Source: Ichthyophis bannanicus (lineage: Eukaryota > Chordata > Amphibia > Gymnophiona > Ichthyophiidae). From it: a stretch of 64,000 bases of DNA. A program made the position numbers and the translations under genes. The DNA lies in assembly GCA_033557465.1 (NCBI GenBank), contig CM066034.1, positions 411,038,159-411,102,158 of the forward strand, read 5' to 3'. The stretch's first letter is position 1. Each line of letters starts with the position of its first letter. Below, piece by piece: positions 20,399 through 30,332 of this stretch. The notes under the pieces were generated by a model, which did no database searches, was not told the DNA's origin, and was given only the letters and a program-made list of their open reading frames with translations.

Positions 20399-23300
20399 TT
20401 TTTTTTTTTTTTTTTAAATGGTAGTTTTTATTCAGTTTAAACATATAAAATAACAGTACAAACGATCATGATATAGAAGGATACAAGCAGATGCTATTGA
20501 TCAAAATAACAAAAGAATATAATAACTTGAACAAGACAGTACAATAACTTTACACAAGAACTCGTATCAGTCAATGCCAGCACGCCACCCGCCCTCTCTC
20601 CGTTCAATGTGGTTACAGCAGAAGACCATTCCACAGGCCAGCCTCCATCACCAATCACTTTCATCAAACATAAATTTTGTAGGAAAGCTGACCCATTTCT
20701 TACTTAGTTTACCAGACCATGGGTTTTGTTGGCTACTTTGAAGCCTCTTCGTAGGTCTTGTGTAGGATTAAGAGACGCCACCAATGTCTCGAAACAAGCT
20801 TTCGTCGAGATTCTTCCAGGGTATTAGAACTATTTAAGCGCTATACCCGAGTCATTACGTCCAGCCAAGTTTACTATCCCATTTCATCAGAGTAGGTTCC
20901 AGAGCTATGGATTTATATATTACTATCGATAAGTGATAGGAGTTTGTACAGTTCGAGGATTTGTGATATTGCGTTTCCCATACCTCTGGTTCCAATATAT
21001 TTCCAGGGATTTACATGGAACAAACATATGTGCCAGTGTCCGAATGTCCATGTTACAGGACAAACATCGATTTCCTACTCCTGTAGGTCCATTTCATTTC
21101 TTAGCCGGGGTAATATGCGCTCGATGTGCTATAAAGTACACCTACGATTGTCGGCCGAGACAGACGCTGCTCTCCCGCTCGGCCCGTATGTGAGTTCCCC
21201 CCAAAAAAACCCGTGTCCCAATTTTCCCGGAAGTGTTATATCTTGGACCGGTTTCAGTAGCCCACATACGACTGTATCTTAATACCATGTCTTGCTCACT
21301 TTTGGATCGGAGAATCGCAACACATCTCGAAACAGCTTGGCATATGTTTGTAATTCTTGAAGTTCTCTGTGCAACAAGCTAGCGGCCATCCAGTTAAGTT
21401 ATCAAGCAGGTGTGAAACACCGCTTTGCTCATGCAGTGTCGGAGAGCTGACACCATTGGAAAATAGCATGTATTAGGCAATCGGAATTCCGGTTTCTTTT
21501 AATCTGTCAAAGGTTTTAAATGCACCTTCCATGTATGATCAGTTTGTCCATTGATGGTTATAAGATCATGTTCCACCCATTTTTTTTTTTTTCCAATAAG
21601 ACAGGCTTTTTCCCTCCGATGATTAAGCTGCGGGTTCAGACAATTAAGGGCATCATCTGCGGCAAGTAGTCAACGTCATCCCTCCATCGATACATGATGC
21701 CAATAATCGACAGGCATGTGCTGTGTTTCTCGGATACATTAGCACTTATGTGGGACAGTCGGGTTCTATATAGCTGTGCCCACAACATTAGCCATGTAGG
21801 TAGGGGGGAATTGTATGGAACGCTTCCACCTAACTCAACCCAATCTAGGTCCCCCCCTTGATCCGTGTCGTCAGAGTCGACCCATTGAGCACCCTGCTTT
21901 TAAAAGAGATGGCGCGTGTGGCAGCCAGCCGATGATCTGGGAATATGGACACCTCCGTGTGCAGTAGGTAACCTTCAGTTTCCAGGCAGCTATTCTAGGT
22001 ACTCGGTTGTGTTCCATACAAAAGGCTATCAGTTGACTATTTATTTTCTTATTGATAGAAGGCTGACGGGAAGCGTAAGGGAATCATACTTAATATATAG
22101 AATGAGTTTGGTACCAACATCATTTTTATTCGTTTTGAGCCTGCCCCACCAACTCAAATGAATGGGGGGTCCCCCTGCAGACGTTACTCACTGTACAATT
22201 TCTTGACACCTCTTAATGTTGATTGCCGACACAGGCTCTCTGCCAAGGTGGTGCCCATAGGTCACACCAGGTATCTAAAGGATGACTTCTCATTATTGAA
22301 AGGGGTATCCAGCATTCATTTCTGCGTCTGAACCTGTTCATTCAGAGGAATAATTGTTGTTCTTATTCCAAAGATTTTACGTTATAATATCGGGATATCG
22401 CGTGAATATGCCAACCCTATGAGTTACAGTGTTTCAGGAAGGTCCTGGCATGGTTGTAGAAAAATGAGCATGGTCATCTGCATATGATGACAATTTACCG
22501 GGGACCATCACGCTAAACCAATTCCTTTTATGTTTTCCTTCTGTCGGATCGCTAGTAATAAGGGGTTCCTGGCCCTACCCAATTAAAAAGCATCCGGTCG
22601 ACAGGCGCCGCCGGCAACCCTGTTGGTACTACCTCTTTGCAACTGAAAAGAGGGCTGAGAGGTGTGAGTTGACCCGCTATTCGAGATGTGCGGTTTGAGT
22701 TACATGATAACAATTCAACGCGTTTTAGGAACTTTTCTCCGATCCCAAACCACCGTAGGGATCGAAATAACCCAAAGGACCATTCCAGTCGATTCGAAGG
22801 CTTTCTTTCGGCAATACACATGCTAGCCATATCAGGGGGCATCACGAGCTTTAGTTATTGGCAGATGACTGTAAATGCTTATGCCAATAATCTTCCATTA
22901 TCTGTATGTGGCATCTGTTTTGTATCTAAATCCACATTGATCCTCATGTATAAAATCTTTTAAGATCCGTCCTAATCGGTTAGAAAAAGCACTCTTTACG
23001 CCATAGATTTGTATAATCAGAGTTTAGGAGACGAGATGGGTCTGTAAGTCTCTATTCTTTTTGTGTATTCCCATGCCCTGGTTTCGGGCGGGAATTACCC
23101 ACCACAGCCTCTGACACAGGGCGCTACAATTCTCTGGAGATTCAGCTTGTAGAGCCACTGTAGTAGGCTATGTCGCATGGGAGTCCAATTGAATGCAATA
23201 TTTATTATAGAATTACCAGTGGTGATACCATCTGGACCGGCGGCTTGCACGAGCCATCTGTTTGATCGCAGCTTGTATTTCCGTTACCAGAGATACTCTT

Positions 23301-24432
23301 GTTCCAGCGTTTTCGAACTTTGATGGATCTGGTTCGTGGGTCCTACTATATTGGCATACAAAATCTTCAAAGGCTTTGTCAATACATTGGGTATCCGAGC
23401 GAGTATAGTTTCCATCATAGAATGCTTTGCAGCGGTCTAGTATTTTGTCAGATCTCAGGACAGAAGGCCCCCGGATGTTCTTGGCAACGCCGATCCATTA
23501 GCGGTCTTGCTGGCTCTTTGGTTGAAGCTGCCGAGCTAAGAGGGATCCAGAGCGGTGGCTTTCATAGTTAGTATGTACTACGTTGTAGCTGGGGGATATA
23601 CTCAGTGCTTCTTTGTTGAGGAGAGCATTATATTGTGTATCGCAATTTTTGGAGTCTACATCCAATATCATTGAAGTCAGCTCTTTTAGGCTAGTAACCT
23701 TTCACCCAGCTTGTATTTGGACAAGTTCCAGTTCATTCGTTTTTCTGTTTTTCTGGCTTTACGCCGTCTTAAGGTGTTAGGTGGTAATATGCGCTGTATT
23801 GTCGCTTTAAAACCTTCCCACCAGCTCCAGATGGAGGTATCAGTAGTGTCTATATTTAAAATAGGTCTCCAATTTCCCCAGGGACAGCAGCTGTACCAAG
23901 GAGTACATCTGTTAGTATGGGATTTATCAAATGGTCCATCTTGGCGGAACATGTTGTGTAACGTTGGTGTCCAGCACTAGGGACGACAGCCGGGCGTGAT
24001 CCTGTTAACGTTTGCTAGCATATATCTCTGCGGACAAAACTTGAGGCATCAGCTATGTGGGAAGTAGGAAAGAAATCGATACGGGTTTGGTATGATAGTG
24101 GGATGGAATAACATGTGTAGTCCTCTTTTTTGGGGATGAAGTAGGCGCCGGGGTCTACCAAGTGGAGCTCTTGTTATGATTCCTTTTAGAATCGCCTGTG
24201 ATTTGACTTTGTCTACAGCCAGATTTAGGGCGTGGGCGATCTAACAGTGGATCCAAGGATGGACATTGAAATCGCCCCCTACGATGATAGTGGTGTGAGC
24301 TGCGGCTGTAACTTCTTTAGCTATCAGTTTGAAAAAGTTAGGGTCATAGCGGTTGGGTGAGTAGATATTGAAGAATGTGTTACGCTGTTGATGTTTTGCA
24401 TTTTGATTGTCACTCTGGCCCATCGACCTAGC
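20399..24432 (-). pseudogene. Heavily eroded L1-clade ORF2, minus strand
   Basis: A plus-strand poly-T (20399-20416) marks the 3' tail of a minus-strand L1. Recognisable pieces, in minus order: endonuclease FFNIYSPN and IIVGGDFNVHPW (about 24240-24400), WSWWEGFKATIQ ... LGERLLA (23686-23870), and RLEWSFGLFRSLRWFGIGEKFLKR ... QLTPLSPLFSC (22552-22800), each in a different frame. Indels are far denser than in L1-I or L1-II. The piece ends in an assembly gap, so the 5' part is not visible. Confidence 0.75.
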
Positions 24433-24932
24433 NNNNNNNNNNNNNNNNNNNNNNNNNNNNNNNNNNNNNNNNNNNNNNNNNNNNNNNNNNNNNNNNNNNN
24501 NNNNNNNNNNNNNNNNNNNNNNNNNNNNNNNNNNNNNNNNNNNNNNNNNNNNNNNNNNNNNNNNNNNNNNNNNNNNNNNNNNNNNNNNNNNNNNNNNNNN
24601 NNNNNNNNNNNNNNNNNNNNNNNNNNNNNNNNNNNNNNNNNNNNNNNNNNNNNNNNNNNNNNNNNNNNNNNNNNNNNNNNNNNNNNNNNNNNNNNNNNNN
24701 NNNNNNNNNNNNNNNNNNNNNNNNNNNNNNNNNNNNNNNNNNNNNNNNNNNNNNNNNNNNNNNNNNNNNNNNNNNNNNNNNNNNNNNNNNNNNNNNNNNN
24801 NNNNNNNNNNNNNNNNNNNNNNNNNNNNNNNNNNNNNNNNNNNNNNNNNNNNNNNNNNNNNNNNNNNNNNNNNNNNNNNNNNNNNNNNNNNNNNNNNNNN
24901 NNNNNNNNNNNNNNNNNNNNNNNNNNNNNNNN
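24433..24932. other. Assembly gap (500 N)
   Basis: Exactly 500 N. Sequence on the two sides belongs to different elements (L1 on the left, DIRS-like on the right), so the true gap length and content are unknown. Confidence 1.
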
Positions 24933-25514
24933 ACAACTGCTGGGTCCCAATCTGGCTAAGGTGCTCCGGCACCCCCCGCCGACGAGTCATCTAGCCCCGT
25001 GTCCAATGCGCGAAACTTCGCCCCTTTAAAACTTATAAAGCAGTCAGCAATGGCCTTTTGCCGCCCCCGGGACATCCAATGCCCGTGTCCGTGACATTAA
25101 TAGGAACCGCAGACAGTCCAGAACACATAGCCTCAGTAAAGAAGCCACCCACCGGGCATTTGGCCGACTGTCTATTAATCACCTGCACGCCAGCCGCTTT
25201 GTCAACCAGAACACTACTTTTTTTGGTCCTGGGCAACCTATCCGGCCACACCCCAAATGCCCACCACTATGGGGAACAACTCCAAGCACGTCACATTACA
25301 ACGTCAGCCCACCTCCTCCCAGGAGGCCGGCCATGCCGCCGCACACCACGCTCCCTGACAATACAAGCCCACTCCCGCTACCCCCTCCTGCCGCATCGGA
25401 AAATAACTGCAGGTCCGCATTTCGTCCGCCGCGGGCCGCCTGCACCAACGCACTTCCATTGAAGTCCAGAGAGGAACATCTGCCATCGCCGCAATCCTCC
25501 CTCATGACCCAAAG

Positions 25515-25763
25515 TCACGCCAATGCCGGTTTGAGGACGGCGCCCTCTCCCGCCCGGGCAGGGACTCCTCCGCGTAAAATGGCCTTCCCATGGTGAAGAC
25601 CCGACAGGCAAAACTTTAAGATTGACCCAACTAATGCCTGTAAAGCCTTCAGCGTCCACCCTTCAACCGCTGACCCCACGGTCGCAACCAACTCCCGCAA
25701 AACCGACCCACACCTATCCCGCAGTTGTGGGCAAGTGTAACCACAAAAACTCCACTGATTCAA
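25515..25763 (-). pseudogene. Probable DIRS tyrosine-recombinase N-terminal region
   Basis: The minus-strand frame contains LVGSILKFCLSGL followed by HHGKAILRGG, resembling the LAGISFxFKLxGL ... VRxALxG region of DIRS-type recombinases. It sits downstream of the RT pieces as expected. The catalytic R-H-R-Y residues cannot be located. Weak evidence by itself. Confidence 0.35.
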
Positions 25764-25790
25764 CTTCGATCCCCAGGAACGACAGGCAGG

Positions 25791-26250
25791 TCACAGGGCC
25801 CCAACGTCTTCTCCTCCGCCGAGCGGAATCCGAATTCCACCGCCATATCCTGAAACTGATCTACCAGAGATGCACCTCCCGCGTGCTGTGCTGGGCCCCA
25901 CGAACCAAGAACTCATCCACCTAATGTTACTATCCGACTGGACACACCCGAGCTCTGCACCATGACACCCCAATGCCAGGAAGGAACTGAAGGCCTCATA
26001 CAATGGCGAACACGTTAGATTGCGCAACCCATCCGTCAAGCACTTATCATGATAAATACTGTCCATTCAAAGTGAAACCCCAGCAAAGGATATGCCGACG
26101 GGTGCCCGGCCAGCAATTGAAAAGCCAAGGCTTCGTATGTCCACCTTCGCCAGCAGCGCCCTCCTGCCTCCAAGCCTCACCATCTCCCGTGTCCATCATC
26201 AAAAACGTGCACACCGGCGCCGAGGCATAACTCCCACGGAATTTGGTCAT
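25791..26250 (-). pseudogene. DIRS-like reverse transcriptase fragment
   Basis: Minus-strand pieces in two frames give HILCWGFTLNGQYLS then GLRNLTCSPLYEAFSSFLALG, matching the DIRS RT stretch LLGFxxxGQYYFDxxLPMG..SCxxFExFSxxL. Beyond it, around 25895-25930, the sequence can be read with indels as the HYxDxFLF motif, then GIPLGG-E. The indels disrupt the catalytic region. It would copy element RNA into DNA if intact. Confidence 0.6.
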
Positions 26251-27195
26251 TCACAGAGTCCCCCGGCGGAAAAATGTATACATTATTTCATCAGCCGATA
26301 ACCCCCCGCGCTCCTTTCTTTCGTGATCACCCCCATTTGGGATATCCTAAAGGTCGAAAAGGGGGGGTGACCGAATGGCCCCGCTATCCTACCCAGAGCC
26401 ACATTCGGCCGCTACCTTTCTTTCTCCATGGCAACCCCCCGCCCAGCGGCGCACTGACTAGGATTGCAGGCCTGCCACCACCCCAGTCACCTTCCCTCCC
26501 CCTGAAACGGTATTCCGGGAAACCCTTCAGTAAAGCCCGAACCACACGGCACCTACCCGCCCTGTCCGTGCCTAGCCCTTATGTCACGCTCAAGCCTCGG
26601 CCGCAACGCCTGGAATTTTACGGTAGTAGGCGCCAACATCCCGCTAAACCCTACTTCATTTAAACTGTTACCCCTTCCCCCCGCCACCCCCATTTTCTGG
26701 CTGCACTTCGCCGCCTGAGTGACCCACGTCGACCCAGCGAGCAGGCATGCCGGAACTTACAGTCCGTGAAGGGTCAGGAAGCCTTATTGTAGCACCGACC
26801 ATAAGTCCCCCCCCCCCCCGGCCCACCCCAGGGACCCCGTCGCCCGTCCCCAGCATCCGAAAGGACCGCATGCGCCGCCACTGGAACCTACCTGGCTTCG
26901 CGGTCCTAGCCGGTTCCCCGCCCCGCCCCCGACGTGCCCCACCACCCCCCCCTCCTGGCCTACATTTGCGTCAGCCATAAGTTTCACATCCATTCATCCC
27001 CCAGACAACTGCCTATTCTCCTCCATCCATGTCGTGAAATTCCTCGTCACAAACATTGAGCCAAGCCCAGCCCTCATTGCGCCTTTTGACGCTGCCAAGG
27101 ATGGGCATCCGCGTATGCCAATAGCTCCCCATACTGACTCGGTTTGGCATGTCCCCACACACCGCTGCTAACCGCAAGAAGGCCCGCCGTCCAAT

Positions 27196-27726
27196 TTAAA
27201 GGTATTGGCAGGAAACCTTCCTCCACCCTCCCCGCCGTTCTCCGTCCTCCTGTGCCGCCTTCTTATGACTCTCACCCGAGCGTTTCCTCCCGTCAAGTAG
27301 ACGGAAAACATCAATGTATTTCCGTTTCAGAATTCGGCGCCGGAGCTTACGTGGAACTCCCTCCCAAAGTTCCGCGCAACGCACCACTGATGACGCAGCC
27401 CCTTCCGCGGGCCGCCTCCCCATTTGCGAACCGTCCGACGAACTCTCCGACGACGACGAGGATGACGATGACAGCACCTCCGACCACCGACAGCACCTCC
27501 GATGCCGACAGCACCTCCGATGCTTCCGCTTTGCTTTTGCCTTACGCCCACCCTCCGCCGTCTCACCCCCCACCAACCGGTCACCCTCCCCATTACCTGT
27601 CCTCACCCAGCACCACTCGTTCACGGCTGCCACCTGTAGGTTCGCTCTGGTCCGGCCCTCCCGACAGCCGGCCCGGGGCGCGTCCGCGCCAGTGGGTACC
27701 ATCTGCTGACCTGGGCTTCTCCACAC
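27196..27726 (-). pseudogene. DIRS-like Gag/ORF1 fragment
   Basis: An open minus-strand frame of 176 codons. It starts with a basic, low-complexity region (RRCCRHRRCCR), then a serine tract of eight followed by ESSSDG, then the conserved-looking WEGVPRKLRRRILKRKY and IDVFRLLDGRKR. Short modules of the type 'P-KKLR..I..G-YVDIF-LL' are typical of DIRS/Ty3-like Gag proteins from vertebrates. It lies upstream of the RT fragment in element orientation. Confidence 0.6.
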
Positions 27727-28373
27727 TTCCAGTCGCCGCCTCTCCGCGCCCGGGCACCTGCAGGGGAATAGAAGAAGACAACCGGAGGAGGACCCATTTC
27801 CGCATTTGCCCCCCCCCCGCCCCCCAACCTAACCCCCCCCCTTGGCGGCCATGATGACGTACCGATTCCCGCTTGCCGCCCAAAGCTAGTCCCCCCCAAT
27901 TAGGCTGCACCCCCCCCGACAAGGGAATCCAGGGCCACTCCAATCCCCTCACGCGTGGTCCCCCCGGGACCGTCTACCCAGGGGCTGGGCCTAACCCCCT
28001 GGGACCAACCCGGCAACCCTTCACCTTGTGCGTACAAGCCCCCCTGAATTCTCCAGGATAACCATGGAACCATACGCACCTTGGCCATGGAGGCCCCCGC
28101 AGCACTTAGCACCTGGCTTCGGGGCATCCCCACCGGAGCCCCCGATCAGCTACTGCCACCACGCCCCCTTATCGCCATCACGCCACCACCCCATCCCCCC
28201 CCCCCGAAGCCAAAGCGCACCCCCTCGCCTAACCTCCCTGCCCGCAGCCTCTAGGGCCCGCTATTGTGCCCTCCTATGTGCACATAACGCATGGCACATC
28301 CCAGACCCAGCAACCCCCCCATCCATTACCCTCACGGCCCCTTCCACCCCCCTGTCCCACCCTTCCCCCATGC

Positions 28374-29056
28374 CTAGAGGCTCCACCGGCCCGCCCCCCT
28401 TGACTGGCTGCTAGCTCTGTTCCCCCCTTTGGGGCCTCCATCACACGGGACCCCCTGTGACCGTGCCCCCCCTCCCCGCAGCACGGGCACCACCACCTCT
28501 ACCTGCCTGCCGCCCCCGCGACCCTCTGGGAGAGCGTGCCATATCCCTAAACGGCCTACCCCACTACCTCCTACCACCAACTCGTGAATTACATGGTTTT
28601 GGGGGGGGGGGTTTATAACTCTATCCCTGCCTAGCTGCTTTTCCGAGCATTTAACCTCCCCCACCAATCTTTTTTTTTTTTTTTTATTCTTTCCCCCTTC
28701 CGATCTGCACCCCCCCCCCAACCAACTTATTGGTCCCCAATACCCCCACACGCTCACCCCGGCACAATTGGGCATCCAGCTGCCGCTGAGACCGCAATTT
28801 GAAGGCCCAAAATCCACCGCCGCACAAAAGAACGTGGCCGCTTTCCCCGAGGAGCCGTGCCGAAAAGACTGGCCACGCGGCTCCTCCGGCACCTTGGCCC
28901 TGCCTCTCCGCGCCGCAGCCAATGAGGTCGCGCCCCTGCCCTGCGGCGCTCTCGTCATCCTGGCTCCGCCCCGCACCCCCGACACCTGACAGAGGCCGAG
29001 GCCGGGCCCGGGCACAGGTTACTGTCATCCGCGGGACCCGGCCCGCGGCCTTGCGC
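28374..29056 (-). other. GC-rich leader of the DIRS-like element
   Basis: On the minus strand the region is G/C-rich with CCAAT-like ATTGGCTGCGG and GGGGCGG boxes near 28910-28990, suggestive of a promoter. A run of 17 A (minus) at 28672-28688 and G runs at 28600-28611 are homopolymers prone to sequencing error. No gene is supported. Confidence 0.4.
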
Positions 29057-29467
29057 ATTTATCTATTTTACAGTATTCTTTAACAATTTTTCTTAGGCTC
29101 CCCATTTAAGATGAGTTCGGGAGCTAATTAGTTCCCTTCTTCTCTGTGTTCTTCCTTTAAATTGTCCCTAGCAGCCATTATTAGTTTGAAATATAGTATC
29201 CAATTACATTATTAAGTTTTTACATTTAAAGTTTTGGTCTTAGCTAGTATGTTACTTTATTTTATATTTTTTTTTTAGTTTTTTCAAAATGATAGGATCA
29301 ATTGTCAGTCAGTCTTATTCACAAATGGTCATTTCTACTTTTTAGTCATTTCCTTTATACGCGCAATTGCGACTGCAGATTCTCTTCAGTAACACACATG
29401 TAAGTAACACATGCAATTTATGAAAGGCTGGACACTTGCAGCATCACTATTCCAATCCACACTAGAT
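29057..29467 (+). other. AT-rich stretch before the PLE-A pyrimidine tract
   Basis: No ORF, TIR or known repeat is recognised. The part from about 29400 (CACATGTAAGTAACACATGC) continues into the pyrimidine tract and probably belongs to the PLE-A pseudo-LTR. Confidence 0.35.
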
Positions 29468-29775
29468 CTTTTGATCCTCTCCCTCCCCTTTCCCACTCCC
29501 CCCATACCCAACACCCCCCGTCTTCCCTGCTTCCCTCCCCTTCCCCCCCCTTTTTCCCCCTCCCCCTTCCCCTCTCCCTCCCCTTCCCCCTCGCTTCCCT
29601 TCCCTCTCCCCCCTCCCCCCTCCCCCCTCCCTTCTTCCCCCTCCCCCTCCCCTCTCCCCTCCCTTCCCCTTGCCCTCCCCTTTCCCCCCCCTTTTCCTCT
29701 CCTCCCCCTCCCTCCTTCCCCCCCCCTCCCTCTCACTGTCCTCCTCCTCTCCCTTTCCCTTCCCCTCCCCTGGTT
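29468..29775. repeat. Polypyrimidine tract, about 300 bp, PLE-A pseudo-LTR
   Basis: Plus-strand C/T only apart from a few bases, in CCCCTCCC/CCCCTTCCC units. It lies about 420 bases upstream of the PLE-A hammerhead-like motif, as in PLE-D and PLE-C, where the tract also comes before the hammerhead in element orientation. Confidence 0.85.
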
Positions 29776-30189
29776 TTAACATATGATTATTATATATAAG
29801 TTTATATATCTCTATAAAATTTTTTTGCCACTTTATTTTTAATTATGTCTCTCAACACATACATTGTTTTAATCCAACCTATTTTATGCATAACATACAG
29901 CCTGTTTACACATACAATTTGTATGCACATTAATCTGTTTTCTCCACCCTGCGTTTTGTTCTTTTAATATAATTGATCTTCATATAATTTGTTTCTATAC
30001 ATTTTAAACTGTTCATAATATACATGTTAATTATATTTTTATGGATTCTTCTTAATTTTGGTCCTTTTACTTTTTGTTTTATTCATATGTTTTTAATCAT
30101 TCTTATAATTTTTATGTGTTTAATGATTTATTATTTCACATTGTTCACATTCTATATTTTATATAGTATGTTATTTATTTATCTGTGTT

Positions 30190-30225
30190 CCCCCTGAAGA
30201 AGGCTACGGCCGAAACGCGTAGGGG
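30190..30225 (+). ncRNA. Hammerhead-ribozyme-like motif, PLE-A
   Basis: CCCC (30190-30193), CTGAAGA (30194-30200), A, a GGC-TACG-GCC hairpin, GAAA, ACGCGT palindrome, A at 30221 as the cleavage base, GGGG (30222-30225) closing stem I. It has the same layout as the motifs at 16762 and 60358. It lies about 110 bases before the PLE start codon, the site where a 5' pseudo-LTR ribozyme would act. The extra A before stem II is present here too. Confidence 0.65.
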
Positions 30226-30332
30226 TTCAAAAAAACCTGGTCCACCCATCTACGACTCTTGCTTCTTGTGTTCTCCTGTGTTTTTTGCAAGAGCAGCCAC
30301 TCCTCTTTGTGTTATCTGGACTCCTTGGAGCC

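Larger units (their letters stand above)
24933..29056 (-). mobile_element. DIRS-like tyrosine-recombinase retrotransposon, decayed, minus strand
   Basis: This GC-rich block (long C runs on plus) has composition unlike its AT-rich flanks. In minus order: a GC-rich leader (29056-27800), a Gag-like frame (27726-27196), reverse-transcriptase pieces (about 26250-25800) and a probable tyrosine-recombinase N-region (25763-25515). The order Gag, RT/RH, YR fits DIRS. Frames are broken every 100-300 bases. The 3' end is lost at the gap and no inverted or split repeats can be checked. Confidence 0.6.

Noticed and set aside
27144..27854. Plus-strand frame of 236 codons, Pro/Thr/Ser-rich
   Set aside because: It is the antisense of the DIRS-like Gag and leader; no motif, and the minus strand explains the region better.
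29386..29782. Pro/Ser-rich frames in the pyrimidine tract
   Set aside because: Same composition artefact as at 19-20 kb; also at 47.9-48.2 and 54.5-54.9 kb.
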